Below are positions 16,998 through 26,271 of a stretch of DNA of 64,000 nucleotides, in pieces. This DNA is from Clostridiaceae bacterium. Its GTDB lineage: Bacteria; Bacillota; Clostridia; Lachnospirales; Lachnospiraceae. The position numbers and the translations under genes are program-made. Position 1 is the stretch's first letter. Each line of letters begins with the position of its first letter. The stretch is from assembly GCA_910575795.1 (NCBI GenBank), contig CAJTGE010000028.1, forward strand, positions 1 to 64,000, in the 5' to 3' direction. Under the pieces are notes generated by a model, which saw nothing but the letters and a program-made list of their open reading frames with translations, searched no databases and was not told the DNA's origin.

Positions 16998-18309
16998 ATC
17001 CGGCCTCCTCCTCATTGCCCTTGAGCACATACAGCCCCTGGATCACGCCAAACAAAATAAAGGTGGCAAACAGCGAACTCCCGCCATAGCTGACAAAGGG
17101 AAGCGTGACGCCCGTGGACGGGATAAATTTGACAACGCCGCCGATTGTTAAGAACACCTGAATCACATAGATAACCCCTAAGCCAAAGGCAGTCAGCTTA
17201 TAAAACAGGGCCTGCATCCTCGCCGCAATCATCATAAACTGGAGGAAACACCCCAGACAGATCAGAAGGATGCAGAGCGCAAAAACGCCGCCAAGCTCCT
17301 CTGATATCGCGGCAAAAATAAAATCCTTTTCCACGACCGGGATACCCTTTGGCATGCCCTGGCAGAGCCCCATCCCAAACCATCCGCCCGTGCCGATCGC
17401 GAACAGGGACTGGGAAACCTGATAGCCCTTTCCGGAAATATCCGCCCATGGGTCCTGCCACGCCGCGACGCGCGCGCGCACATGGGAGAACAGACGGTAA
17501 GCCGCAGCCGCAGCCGCAGCCCCGCAGCCTGCCCCGGCCCCGAGATAAAACCAGTTGGACGTCGCCACAAACAGCATCAGGAGATAGGACGCAAAAAACA
17601 ACAGCCCGCTCCCCAGATCCTTTGAGAGCGTCAGAATCAGCACATGCGCGGCCGCGGCTGCCGTGGCGGCCGCGACATTCTGAAACGACACAGAGCGGTG
17701 GAACATCGCCGCTGCAAAGAACACATAGCTGATTTTCACAAATTCCGAGGGCTGGAAGGAAAGAGTCCCGATTTTCAGCGAGAGCTGCGCCCCATAGCTC
17801 TTGTCCCCGAACAGGCAGACCGCCACAAGAAGGCTAAGCCCCAGGCATCCGTAAAACCAGGGGATATACGCGAGCTGAAAGACCCGCTCGACGATAAAGG
17901 GAATGATCAGGGTAAGCGCCGCTCCCAGCAGGATAAACACGAACTGGCGGAGGGCCCGCTCAAAAGAAATCCTGGTTAAAACAATCAGGCTGACGCACAG
18001 AAACAGGCAGGCGTTATTCAGAAGAAGCCTGGAACAGTTATGGTAAAACAGCTTATAAAAGGCCGGATACAGCGCAAAAAAGAGGAGCTGGGCCCCGTAA
18101 AACATGAAGAGCCGTTCTTCCTGCATGCGCAGATACAGCACCAAAAAGGCAAGAATGTGCAGCAGAAATAAAGCCGCGGTCTGCAGCCTTAACACCGTTT
18201 TTCTCGAATCCTCCTCCTTCATGGCCAGATAGCGAAAATTATAATACGTATAGATTGCCATGAGGAGGATCATCAGGTACTTTGATAATGCCGTCACAAG
18301 ATTAACCAA
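16984..18309 (-). CDS. SEDS-family peptidoglycan polymerase (FtsW/RodA/SpoVE, 441 aa)
   Basis: About ten to twelve membrane segments with the SEDS pattern: LSLKIGTLSFQPSEFVKI in the middle (residues ~180-200), LSKDLGSGLLFFASYL with the catalytic-type aspartate, the GWFGMGLCQGMPKGIPVVEKDFIFAAISEELG loop, and a PSTGVTLPFVSYGGSS C-terminal motif. The family polymerises lipid II into glycan strands. Its partner transpeptidase begins inside its 3' end. Which of the elongation, division or sporulation roles applies cannot be told; the Asp-box pairing with a PbpA-like protein suggests a non-essential SEDS pair. Confidence 0.9.
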   Translation of the reverse strand: MVNLVTALSKYLMILLMAIYTYYNFRYLAMKEEDSRKTVLRLQTAALFLLHILAFLVLYLRMQEERLFMFYGAQLLFFALYPAFYKLFYHNCSRLLLNNACLFLCVSLIVLTRISFERALRQFVFILLGAALTLIIPFIVERVFQLAYIPWFYGCLGLSLLVAVCLFGDKSYGAQLSLKIGTLSFQPSEFVKISYVFFAAAMFHRSVSFQNVAAATAAAAAHVLILTLSKDLGSGLLFFASYLLMLFVATSNWFYLGAGAGCGAAAAAAAYRLFSHVRARVAAWQDPWADISGKGYQVSQSLFAIGTGGWFGMGLCQGMPKGIPVVEKDFIFAAISEELGGVFALCILLICLGCFLQFMMIAARMQALFYKLTAFGLGVIYVIQVFLTIGGVVKFIPSTGVTLPFVSYGGSSLFATFILFGVIQGLYVLKGNEEEAGYEEG

Positions 18310-18317
18310 GTTTTCAC

Positions 18318-20555
18318 CTACTCTACTCCACGTTTAAAATGACCTCTCGTATAATCTCCGGAAAGGACGGTCTTCTCTCCCTGGAGAAAACGCCCTGCAA
18401 ACGCCCGGAGCACGGCCGCGGCCTCTTTTCTGCCCTCTGTTGTGAACATGAGCCTCAGCGAGCGCGGCCCAAGGCGGTCGATCGCCTCCTTTTCCTGCAG
18501 CAGGGAAAGCGGGCTGGAATTATAGATCACATTATAACAGAACCGGCAATGATTTTTAACCGGGAATTCCTTGCCCATCCGGTCGCGCAGGCGCAGAAGC
18601 TCCGGCTTCCCGCCGCAGCCTTCCACCGTCTTTTTCATGCACTGGGCCGTGACCATCACCGGGAGCGCCCCGTAAGCCAGAAGCTCCGCCCCCGCGCAGC
18701 CGCGCTCCGAAAGCTCCCTTTTATTGAGCTCTGCCGGAAGCGTAAAGCGGTTTTCCGGATGCTTAAGCCCCATGCCCCGGATAAAATCCTCCGCGCGGCG
18801 GTTCATGGTATAAAGCGGATAATCAAATACCACAGGAAGCCGCCAGCCCCATATCCTCAGAAGCTCAATCTCCTCCCAGGAGCGAATCAGCGCCCCGTCA
18901 AAGCCGGACGCAAAGAAGCGCGCGCGGTTTTCCTCAAAATATTCCCGCGCCCGGTCACGGAAGATAAACGGAAGGGCGAGAAAACACGCCTTTCCCGCGC
19001 TGTGGCAGCGCTTCGCCGTATCCGCCCAGTCCGAAGCGTCAAATCCCGCGCTGTCCAGGTACACGGTATCCACATCCGGGTGATCCAGAACCGTTCCAAG
19101 GATATCCGCCTGCTCCAGAAGAACATTCAGGCGGTACGGGCCGCCCGCGTCCGACGCCTTTCGCCCGCCCGCAGCTTCGCTCTTTTTGCCGCCCGCTTCT
19201 GCAATCCCCGCCGCCTGCGCGTCCTCCCGCCGGTACGGAGACAAAAGCTCCTGCAAAAGCGCCTCAAAGGCCGCCCTGCGCAGCTCATTTAACTCCTTAA
19301 CCGGGACAAAGGCGTTTCCCTCAAGCTCCACCTTGAGATCCGCAAATTCAAACGGCGTGTTTCCCGTCTTTTGCAGGGAGCGCAGGATGCTCTCCTTCGT
19401 GGCTGGCTGGCTTTTCGCCTCCTGCGCCGCGCCTCCATATACGGTCACGGCCCTCTCCTGTCCTCCTGACAGCCTGTCCCGGCACGAAAGCGTCAGGGAA
19501 ATCGGGCTTCCCGCGCGCACGGCGCAGGCGCCAAAAACAGGCGCCTTTACCTCTTTTTCCACAAATGTCTCGTCCAGCCAGGCGTACAGCGCCCGGTTTT
19601 CTTCGCGGAAGGCCGGCTTCTCCTTCAAAACTGCCATATCGCGGCCATTGTGCCTGCGGTAATAGCCTTCGGTCTGCCCGCCGCGGTCAAACAGATCAAG
19701 AAGCGCCCTCCGATCCGTTTCCTCCACACGGTATCCGGCCCGGCCAAGGGCCAGGTACTGATCCACATATTTGCGGTATATGCTCACCACGCCGGCCGTA
19801 TACCTGGGACTCTTCATTCTTCCCTCAATCTTTAAGGAATATACGCCCGCCTCGAGAATATCCGGCAAAATGTCGAGCGTGCACAGATCCTTAAGGCTTA
19901 ACACATAGCGTTCGTCCCTTTTATTTAACGTGTTTCCCGCCCGTTTCACTTCAAAGGGCAGACGGCACGTCTGCGCACAGCGCCCCCGGTTGCCGCTGCG
20001 CCCGCCGATCAGGCTGCTGAACAGGCACTGGCCGGAATAGCTGTAGCACAGCGCGCCGTGTACAAAGCACTCCAGCTCCGCCCCCGTCTCCTCGTACATC
20101 CGCCGGATCTCCTCCAGGGAAAGCTCCCTGGCGGGCACGATGCGCGAAGCGCCCATGCGCTCTGTGAGCGCCGCTCCAAACGCGCCCGTCACGGTCATCT
20201 GCGTGCTGGCATGGATGGGAAGATCCGGAAAATACGCCCGGATCAGTGAAAACACGCCCATATCCTGGACAATCGCCGCGTCCAGCCCCCGCTCATAGTA
20301 CGGCGCAAGGTACGAAGGAAGCTCTGAAAGCTCCCGGTCCTTTACCAGGGTATTGACTGTCAGATACAGCCGGCAGCCGTGCAGATGCGCATAATCAATC
20401 GCCTCCAGAAGCGCATCCTCTCCCGGATTATCCGCATAGGCGCGCGCGCCGAAGCGGCTGCCGCCGATATATACCGCGTCCGCCCCCGCCGCCACGGCCG
20501 CCTTCATGCTCTCATAGGAGCCGGCCGGCGCCAAAATTTCCACCTTTTTTTTCAT
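18318..20555 (-). CDS. U32 family peptidase / rRNA C-hydroxylase-type protein (745 aa)
   Basis: N-terminal U32 domain beginning KKKVEILAPAGSYESMKAAVAAGADAVY-like text, with the signature region ELECFVHGALCYSYSGQCL (near residue 165) followed by GNRGRCAQTCR. A middle DUF3656-type region and a C-terminal half with ...HCRFCYNVIYNSSPLSLL complete the long form. The family includes collagenase-annotated proteins and RlhA/TrhP, which hydroxylate RNA using prephenate-derived chemistry. A tRNA/rRNA modification role is more likely than secreted protease activity because there is no signal peptide. The start overlaps zapA by four bases. Confidence 0.85.
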   Translation of the reverse strand: MKKKVEILAPAGSYESMKAAVAAGADAVYIGGSRFGARAYADNPGEDALLEAIDYAHLHGCRLYLTVNTLVKDRELSELPSYLAPYYERGLDAAIVQDMGVFSLIRAYFPDLPIHASTQMTVTGAFGAALTERMGASRIVPARELSLEEIRRMYEETGAELECFVHGALCYSYSGQCLFSSLIGGRSGNRGRCAQTCRLPFEVKRAGNTLNKRDERYVLSLKDLCTLDILPDILEAGVYSLKIEGRMKSPRYTAGVVSIYRKYVDQYLALGRAGYRVEETDRRALLDLFDRGGQTEGYYRRHNGRDMAVLKEKPAFREENRALYAWLDETFVEKEVKAPVFGACAVRAGSPISLTLSCRDRLSGGQERAVTVYGGAAQEAKSQPATKESILRSLQKTGNTPFEFADLKVELEGNAFVPVKELNELRRAAFEALLQELLSPYRREDAQAAGIAEAGGKKSEAAGGRKASDAGGPYRLNVLLEQADILGTVLDHPDVDTVYLDSAGFDASDWADTAKRCHSAGKACFLALPFIFRDRAREYFEENRARFFASGFDGALIRSWEEIELLRIWGWRLPVVFDYPLYTMNRRAEDFIRGMGLKHPENRFTLPAELNKRELSERGCAGAELLAYGALPVMVTAQCMKKTVEGCGGKPELLRLRDRMGKEFPVKNHCRFCYNVIYNSSPLSLLQEKEAIDRLGPRSLRLMFTTEGRKEAAAVLRAFAGRFLQGEKTVLSGDYTRGHFKRGVE

Positions 20556-20956
20556 TGCTTCTTTGCCCTGCTTTTATCGGGCTCTCCCTTGGCCTTCGCC
20601 TGCGCAAGCTCGTCCCTGGCGGACTCCAGCTTCATCTGCGTGCTCACAAGCTCGTGCTTGAGCCGGTATGTCTCCTTCTCAAGCTCCTCCCTCTGGGCCT
20701 CCAAAAGAGCCGCTCTCTCCTTCTCCTTGAAATAATCGTCCGCCAGATTTAAGCATATCATCACGTTCTGGTAATCCTCCGCCTGCTTGGAAAAGCCCTC
20801 CTGCCGGCGCAGGAGCGAATATTTCTCATTCAGATAGCTCGCCACCTGCTGCAGATAGCTCTCCTCCTCCGATCCTCCCAGCGTGTAAATCTTTCCTCCG
20901 ATCAGGACATCTGTATAATGTTTGGAATTCATCTCTCCATCTTCTCTTTCTGTCAT
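20552..20956 (-). CDS. zapA: Cell division protein ZapA (134 aa)
   Basis: A globular ZapA head at residues ~10-90 (VLIGGKIYTLGGSEEESYLQQ, then CLNLADDYFKE), followed by a long charged coiled coil (residues ~75-125). It bundles FtsZ filaments at mid-cell. It is a little longer than typical ZapA because of a Lys/Arg-rich tail. ATG 20956 has AGGA seven bases upstream; the internal ATG eight codons later is too close to its purine run. The gene is coupled to the U32 gene by an ATGA overlap, a common arrangement in Clostridia. Confidence 0.9.
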   Translation of the reverse strand: MTEREDGEMNSKHYTDVLIGGKIYTLGGSEEESYLQQVASYLNEKYSLLRRQEGFSKQAEDYQNVMICLNLADDYFKEKERAALLEAQREELEKETYRLKHELVSTQMKLESARDELAQAKAKGEPDKSRAKKQ

Positions 20957-21067
20957 CCGTAAGTCCTGTCCACATCCCCGCCGGAAAGCGCCAAAAAGCG
21001 CCGCCCCGGCCGAACCCGGGCCTGTGAACTGCGCCTGTGCGAATTATCTCGCAAAATCTCCCCGCTT

Positions 21068-22057
21068 TCACGAAAGCCCCATATGGCGGTACGCCGCCTC
21101 TGTGGCCACCCGCCCTCTGGGGGTGCGGTTTAAAAAGCCGTTCATCAAAAGATACGGCTCATAGACGTCCTCCAGCGTCCCGGAATCCTCTCCCAGAGCC
21201 GCCGCCAGAGTGTCAAGCCCCACAGGGCCGCCGGAAAACTTCTCAATAATCATGGTCAGGATCGCCCTGTCATTCTGATCCAGCCCCAGCTTATCCACAT
21301 CCAGGATATCGAGGGCGAACTCAGCCACCTCGCCGGTGATCACCCCGTCATATTTCACCTGCGCAAAATCGCGCACGCGCTTTAAGAGCCGGTTGGCCAG
21401 CCTTGGCGTCCCCCTGGACCGTCTTGCAATCTCATACGCCCCCTGCCCGTCGATCTCCACCCCGAGAACCCCCGCGGAGCGCATCACGATCGTCTTTAAC
21501 TCCTCAGGCGTATAAAAATCCATTTTCTGTATGATCCCAAAGCGATCCCGCAGCGGCGCGGTCAGAAGCCCCGCCCGCGTGGTGGCCCCCACCAGCGTAA
21601 ACCGCGGAAGCTCCAGGCGGATCGAGCGCGCGCTGGAATCCTTGCCCAGCATAATATCAATTGCGAAATCCTCCATCGCGGGATAGAGAACCTCCTCCAC
21701 CTGACGGTTTAAGCGGTGAATCTCATCCACAAACAGGACGTCCCCCTCCTGAAGCCCGTTTAAAATCGCCGCAATCTCGCCCGGCTTTTCGATGGCGGGC
21801 CCTGACGTCACCTTCATCTTTACCCCCATCTCATTCGCAATGATGCCGCACAGCGTCGTCTTGCCAAGGCCCGGAGGCCCGTAAAACAGCACATGGTCAA
21901 GCGCCTCGTCCCTCGACTTCGCGGCATCAATAAAGACCTTCAGCACAGAACAAATCTTCTCCTGCCCTATATACTCATTCAGATACAGAGGCCGCAGACT
22001 GCTCTCGATCCGCTTATCCTCTTCCGTAATCTCTGTTGTAATGACTCTCCTGCTCAT
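21068..22057 (-). CDS. ruvB: Holliday junction branch migration ATPase RuvB (329 aa)
   Basis: AAA+ motor with Walker [11 protein letters not shown] (near residue 60), Walker [10 protein letters not shown], sensor 1 GATTRAG followed by [11 protein letters not shown] (arginine finger region), and a C-terminal winged helix ending [10 protein letters not shown]. With RuvA it drives branch migration of recombination intermediates. It follows ruvA by 12 bases. The length is normal for the family. Confidence 0.97.
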   Translation of the reverse strand: MSRRVITTEITEEDKRIESSLRPLYLNEYIGQEKICSVLKVFIDAAKSRDEALDHVLFYGPPGLGKTTLCGIIANEMGVKMKVTSGPAIEKPGEIAAILNGLQEGDVLFVDEIHRLNRQVEEVLYPAMEDFAIDIMLGKDSSARSIRLELPRFTLVGATTRAGLLTAPLRDRFGIIQKMDFYTPEELKTIVMRSAGVLGVEIDGQGAYEIARRSRGTPRLANRLLKRVRDFAQVKYDGVITGEVAEFALDILDVDKLGLDQNDRAILTMIIEKFSGGPVGLDTLAAALGEDSGTLEDVYEPYLLMNGFLNRTPRGRVATEAAYRHMGLS

Positions 22058-22069
22058 CCCTGCTCCGTA

Positions 22070-22687
22070 TTATAAAAACGCCAGATATTTAAGCGATGCC
22101 TTCAGCACAGCCTCCGCATCCATGTCTTTCGTCATCTCCACGCTCCGGACCGCCTTCACCGCCTCCAGATTCGTATATCCCAGGGCCACAAGGGCGTCCA
22201 CCGCCTCCCTCGCCGCTTCCCCGGAAACAGAAGGCGACGCCTCCTTCCCGGCCGGAGCGCCCGGCAAAAGCTGTAACGTCTCGTCTGCCTTCACCTTGTC
22301 CTTCAAATCCAGAATCAGCCTCTGCGCCGTCTTGGCGCCCACGCCGGGCGCCCGGGCAATCGCCTTCGCGTCCCCGGTCAGGATCGCAAGCCGCAGCTCC
22401 TCCGGCCGCAGGGCCGACAGAATCCCCAGAGCCCCCTTGGGCCCTATGCCGGTTACGCTGATCAGGCGCTTAAACATCTCCAGATCCGGACGCGCCAGGA
22501 AGCCAAAGAGGCTCAGATCATCCTCCCGCACCTGGAGATATGTATAGATCTGCACTTCCTTTCCCAGAGGGGGAAGGAGCTCTAAGACGGAAACCGGAAC
22601 GTAGATGCCATAGCCTACATTGGCGGCCTCCACTACAATCATATCTCTGTCCTTGTCCGTGAGAATGCCTTTTATATATGAAATCAA
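22070..22687 (-). CDS. ruvA: Holliday junction DNA helicase subunit RuvA (205 aa)
   Basis: Domain I OB fold (MISYIKGILTDKDRDMIVVEAANVGYGIYV), helix-hairpin-helix domain II (LISVTGIGPKGALGILS and IARAPGVGAKTAQRLILDL) and a C-terminal UBA-like domain III that contacts RuvB (EAVDALVALGYTNLEAVKAV). It starts at TTG 22687, preceded by AGAGGAAAG. A RuvC gene is not in this window, as is common in Bacillota. Confidence 0.97.
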   Translation of the reverse strand: MISYIKGILTDKDRDMIVVEAANVGYGIYVPVSVLELLPPLGKEVQIYTYLQVREDDLSLFGFLARPDLEMFKRLISVTGIGPKGALGILSALRPEELRLAILTGDAKAIARAPGVGAKTAQRLILDLKDKVKADETLQLLPGAPAGKEASPSVSGEAAREAVDALVALGYTNLEAVKAVRSVEMTKDMDAEAVLKASLKYLAFL

Positions 22688-22887
22688 TGCGTCTTTCCTC
22701 TTTTCCTGCGGATTTACAACGTGAAACGGCGCGCGGCAGATGCGGCGCGGTCAGTGTCTATGTCGAAATTATAACATACGAGGAGGGGCATTGCAACAGG
22801 TATCGAACAAATATTCTGCTTAAAAAGAAAATCAGGCGGTATGTTGCTATGGCATATGTAATTATACTCTGGACGGAGGGGAGCGCA

Positions 22888-22945
22888 AGGGGGCCGCCGG
22901 GATCGGGTTTCCGTTGGATATAGAACCCGGCCTTGGCGGCCCCCT
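22888..22945 (+). repeat. Dispersed structured repeat, copy 1 (short form)
   Basis: Perfect 11-bp outer stem AGGGGGCCGCC/GGCGGCCCCCT enclosing an inner GGGTT/AACCC stem around the conserved TCCGTTGGATATAG loop. It shares GGTTCC-N3-TGGATATAGAA (here with one extra T) with copies at 27115-27229 and 39480-39583. It lies between divergent ruvA and the exonuclease gene. Confidence 0.75.
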
Positions 22946-23039
22946 CCTCACAATCCCCTGCCGGCCCGCCCTTTACTTTTCGCTTATTTCTATATATAAT
23001 GTCATTCAAACCACCCCAACTGCAAAGGAGCCCATACCC

Positions 23040-24200
23040 ATGATAACCATACATAAAAACCTCCCGTTTACCCCATCCTACCCCGTAGAGCGGATCGGCC
23101 GTCCTGAAGATCTCCTGTTTTTTGATATTGAAACCACCGGCTTTTCCGGCGAACGCTGCGGCGTGTATCTGATTGGGGCCGTCTGCTTTGAGCGCGGCGG
23201 CTGGCGGCTGACACAGTGGTTTGCCGACACGCCGGACTCTGAGCCAAAGCTTTTGCGCGCCTTTTTTGATTTCCTCCAAAACTTCCGGATCCTCATTCAT
23301 TTTAACGGGAACCGTTTTGACCTTCCGTTTCTTTTAAAGCGCTGCGCTTTTTACGGCTTTGACGCTTCCTTTGGCTCTGTGGCCAGCCTTGACTTATACC
23401 GGAGCGTGCGGCCGTTTAAGAAGCTCTGGGGCCTTGAAGGGCTTACGCAAAAGGATCTGGAACGCTTTCTCGGCGTCTGCCGGGAGGATCCGTTTTCCGG
23501 AGGGGAGCTGATTCATCTGTATGAACAATACCTGATATCCGGAGAGGACTCTCTCTTTGGCCCGCTGATCCTGCACAACGAAGAGGACTTAACCGGGATG
23601 CTGTCTGTCCTTCCGGCCCTGTGCTACCGCGATTTCCTCTGCGGTTCTTTTTCGTTTCAGGGATATACCCTCAAAAACGGGGACGCAGCGCCGGCGGCAT
23701 CCGAACCGGGGCCGGAAGCAGGGGCGGCGCCGGCGGCGCAAAGGACGGCTGTCCTGGCCTATGAAAGCGGGGTCTGCCTTCCGAAGCCGGTAAAGTCCCT
23801 CTTAAACGCCGGCCCGGGTTCCGTGCCGATCGGCCTTGCGCTTGACGGTTTTTGCCTCGCTTTGTCGGTTCCCCTGTACGAGGGAGAGCTCAAATACTTT
23901 TATCCGGATTATCAAAATTATTACTATCTCATCTATGAGGATCACGCTATCCACAAAAGCGTCGGGCAGTACGTGGAAAAAGCGGCCAGACGGCAGGCCT
24001 CCCCTAAAAACTGCTATACCCGCGTCCCGGGTCTCTTTCTTCCTGTGCCTCCCGGATGGCAGACGGACGGGCAGCGCCTTCTTAAGGCTTCGCCGCGCGA
24101 TAAAACGGCTTATATCCCCTGTCAGGAAGAGCTTTTCCCGGAGCCCGGGGAGGCAGGCCGCTATCTGGCCGCTATCCTCGCAGAAAACGGGCTTATGTAG
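23040..24200 (+). CDS. YprB-like RNase H-fold exonuclease (386 aa)
   Basis: DEDD-type 3'-5' exonuclease fold. The first acidic pair lies in LLFFDIETTGFSGERCGVY (near residue 25) and the second acidic motif in FRILIHFNGNRFDLPFL (near residue 90). The C-terminal acidic motif NEEDLTGML is near residue 182. The remaining ~190 residues are less conserved and include an Ala/Pro/Glu-rich stretch (~215-245). ATG 23040 follows AAAGGAG. Such proteins are annotated as ribonuclease H-like, with unknown substrate; in Bacillus, YprB sits with a helicase YprA, which is absent here. Confidence 0.8.
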   Translation: MITIHKNLPFTPSYPVERIGRPEDLLFFDIETTGFSGERCGVYLIGAVCFERGGWRLTQWFADTPDSEPKLLRAFFDFLQNFRILIHFNGNRFDLPFLLKRCAFYGFDASFGSVASLDLYRSVRPFKKLWGLEGLTQKDLERFLGVCREDPFSGGELIHLYEQYLISGEDSLFGPLILHNEEDLTGMLSVLPALCYRDFLCGSFSFQGYTLKNGDAAPAASEPGPEAGAAPAAQRTAVLAYESGVCLPKPVKSLLNAGPGSVPIGLALDGFCLALSVPLYEGELKYFYPDYQNYYYLIYEDHAIHKSVGQYVEKAARRQASPKNCYTRVPGLFLPVPPGWQTDGQRLLKASPRDKTAYIPCQEELFPEPGEAGRYLAAILAENGLM

Positions 24201-24229
24201 TTCTCCCGCGGGAGCTTGCGAGAGAACAT

Positions 24230-24772
24230 TTACCTGTGCTTCCGCAAAAGCTTCCGGATATAAGCAAATGTCCTCTCTTCCCCCTGCTCCTTCAGCATCA
24301 GCAGCAGATACTCGAGCCGCCGCTTCGTCTGCGGATGCATGACCACAATATGCCTCGCCTTCTCATAATATTCCCAGGGCGAGGCATCCGTGTAATCCGC
24401 CCCCTTATACACCTTGGAGGCCGCAATCCGGTCCATCACCATCTCAATCAGGTAACAAAGCGGCATCCTGTTCCCCACAAGCCGTCCCGAGCGATCCGGC
24501 GCAAAGTCAATCCAGTATTCAAAATGATGCTTATTGCGCCCCTTGTGGTGGAGCCAGGCCGCGGAATACCCCTTTACCTCCTTTTCCGCCGCGTTCGGGC
24601 TCCTGGTTCCCTGAAAATATTTCACCCCTGTCACAAATTCCTCCGGCGAATACTTTGACAAATCATGCAAAAGCCCCTGGCAAAACAGCCCGACCTGAAA
24701 GCAGCCTTTCATCACCAGCATTTTATGTTTCGTAATGGTCCGGAAATGACGGACCGCATTGAGCAGACTCAT
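24230..24772 (-). CDS. DUF5662 family protein (180 aa)
   Basis: Histidine- and aspartate-rich soluble protein. LLHDLSKYSPEEF (near residue 37) and AWLHHKGRNKHHFEYW (near residue 75) form a HD-domain-like metal pattern, and EMVMDRIAASKVYKG follows. No function is established for the family; the HxxxD and HH motifs suggest a metal-dependent phosphohydrolase. ATG 24772 follows GAGGAAAGG. The gene is convergent with the exonuclease. Confidence 0.7.
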   Translation of the reverse strand: MSLLNAVRHFRTITKHKMLVMKGCFQVGLFCQGLLHDLSKYSPEEFVTGVKYFQGTRSPNAAEKEVKGYSAAWLHHKGRNKHHFEYWIDFAPDRSGRLVGNRMPLCYLIEMVMDRIAASKVYKGADYTDASPWEYYEKARHIVVMHPQTKRRLEYLLLMLKEQGEERTFAYIRKLLRKHR

Positions 24773-24939
24773 AAGCACCTTTCCTCTTCCATATTTTTAA
24801 CATTTTTTTAACACAAATCCCCTGTTTCCAAGGGGAAATGACCAGCTTTTTTTATTGTAACTCAATTCAGGCATTTTATCAACCTCGCATATGCTCCTAA
24901 AAAGATGTCTGAATTTCCAGAAATTTTGACGAAAAACGT

Positions 24940-24968
24940 TTGACAGGCCATCCAAACTATGGTATTCT
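24940..24968 (+). promoter_or_regulatory. Promoter of the cold shock gene
   Basis: TTGACA (24940-24945), 17-base spacer, TATTCT (24963-24968). The transcript would have a ~55-base leader to the ATG at 25032, preceded by CGGAGG. Confidence 0.8.
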
Positions 24969-25031
24969 GAGATCAGGCCTTGAATCAGCAGGGTCATAAC
25001 ACTTTTTTCAAATATTTTCGGAGGTATCAGA

Positions 25032-25232
25032 ATGAACAGAGGTACGGTAAAGTGGTTCAACAACCAGAAGGGCTACGGATTCATCAGTGACGAGCAGGGT
25101 AATGACGTTTTTGTTCACTATTCCGGCCTGAATATGGAAGGGTTCAAATCACTCGAAGAAGGCGCGCAGGTAGAGTTTGAAGTTGTAAACGGCGCCAAGG
25201 GACCCCAGGCAACCAATGTAACAAAGCTCTAA
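25032..25232 (+). CDS. Cold shock domain protein, CspA type (66 aa)
   Basis: A complete single cold shock domain: [12 protein letters not shown] (RNP1) near residues 8-19 and VFVHY (RNP2) near residues 27-31. It binds single-stranded RNA and DNA and melts structures at low temperature or under stress. Length and start are those of the family. It is a monocistronic unit with its own promoter and a downstream stem-loop. Confidence 0.97.
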   Translation: MNRGTVKWFNNQKGYGFISDEQGNDVFVHYSGLNMEGFKSLEEGAQVEFEVVNGAKGPQATNVTKL

Positions 25233-25311
25233 TCATCAACTTTCCAGTGTACCTGTTTCCATAATATTTTTATATTTTGTGAATAAGCTATATTGAACTG
25301 TAAAATGATTG

Positions 25312-25345
25312 CAAAGAGAGTCATCCAGGGGGATGGCTCTCTTTG
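25312..25345. terminator. Bidirectional terminator between csp and hslO
   Basis: CAAAGAGAG pairs with CTCTCTTTG, extended by CATCC/GGATG, around a short loop. It lies 80 bases after the cold shock gene and 10 bases after the convergent hslO stop, so it can serve both. Confidence 0.75.
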
Positions 25346-25354
25346 TATCACGAT

Positions 25355-26254
25355 CTACCGCACGGCTTTTTCGTAAAGCGTTTTCAGCTCCTCCACCGAA
25401 AACTCATAATTCCGGCTGCAGAAATGGCAGTTGACCTCAATACTCTTTCCTTCCCGGATCATTTCATCCAGCTCCTTTTTCCCGATACTCACAAGAGCCT
25501 TCTCCACCCGCGCCTTGTCGCAGTTGCAGTAGAACGCCAGAGGCGCGCGCTCCGAGACCTCCAGCCCGTACCCGCCCAGCGTTTCCTCAAGGATCTGCTC
25601 CGGCGTATACCCTGCGTCCAGGAGGGCGGTCACAGGCCGCATACCGGCAAGCTTCTTTTCAAGCCCTTCTATAATTTCCTCCGACGCGCCCGGGAGAAGC
25701 TGGATGATAAAGCCGCCCGCCTGGCGCACCGTATTCTCCCGGTTCATCAAAACGCCCAGCGCCACAGCGGAAGGCGTCTGCTCCGACGTGGCGTAATAAT
25801 ACGTCAGATCCTCTGCGATCTCACCGCTTACGAGCTCTGTCTGGCCCACATAGGGCTCTTTTAATCCGATATCCTTTATAACGCTCAGCACGCCGTTTCC
25901 CAGCGCGCCGCCCACATCCAGCTTGCCCTCTGCATTGGGCGGCAGCATAACAGACGGTTCAAACGCATAGCCCTTGACACGGCCCCTGCTGTCAGCCGTC
26001 ACGGTCAGTCCCCGGATTGGCCCGTCCCCCTCGATGCGGATGGTCAGGAGATCGTCTTCTCCCTTCATCATCGTCCCCATCATGGCCCCGGCCGTCAGAA
26101 GGCGTCCCAGGGCCGCTGTCGCAACCGGGCTCGTATTGTGCGCCTGCCTGGCATATTCCGCCAGCCCCCTCGTCGAGGCCGCAAAAGCCAGAATCTGCCC
26201 GTCAGCCGCCGTAGCCCGAATCATATAATCCATGTTTCCATCCATCCTGTCCAT
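25355..26254 (-). CDS. hslO: Redox-regulated chaperone Hsp33 (299 aa)
   Basis: N-terminal chaperone fold beginning DYMIRATAADGQILAFAAST, GDGPIRGLTVTAD in the middle, and the C-terminal redox switch with zinc cysteines in FYCNCDKARVEKAL (CxC) and VNCHFCSRNYEF (CxxC). It is activated by oxidation and unfolding and holds denaturing proteins. ATG 26254 has AAAGGAAG at six bases; a second candidate at 26233 (MDYMIRATAADG) matches the usual family start. The upstream methyltransferase stop lies 18 bases away, so they likely form an operon. Confidence 0.93.
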   Translation of the reverse strand: MDRMDGNMDYMIRATAADGQILAFAASTRGLAEYARQAHNTSPVATAALGRLLTAGAMMGTMMKGEDDLLTIRIEGDGPIRGLTVTADSRGRVKGYAFEPSVMLPPNAEGKLDVGGALGNGVLSVIKDIGLKEPYVGQTELVSGEIAEDLTYYYATSEQTPSAVALGVLMNRENTVRQAGGFIIQLLPGASEEIIEGLEKKLAGMRPVTALLDAGYTPEQILEETLGGYGLEVSERAPLAFYCNCDKARVEKALVSIGKKELDEMIREGKSIEVNCHFCSRNYEFSVEELKTLYEKAVR

Positions 26255-26271
26255 CTCCATCTTCCTTTCTA

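Noticed and set aside
18339..19292. 317-residue plus-strand frame opposite the U32 gene
   Set aside because: Antisense shadow of a well supported gene; no ribosome site and a low-complexity basic translation.
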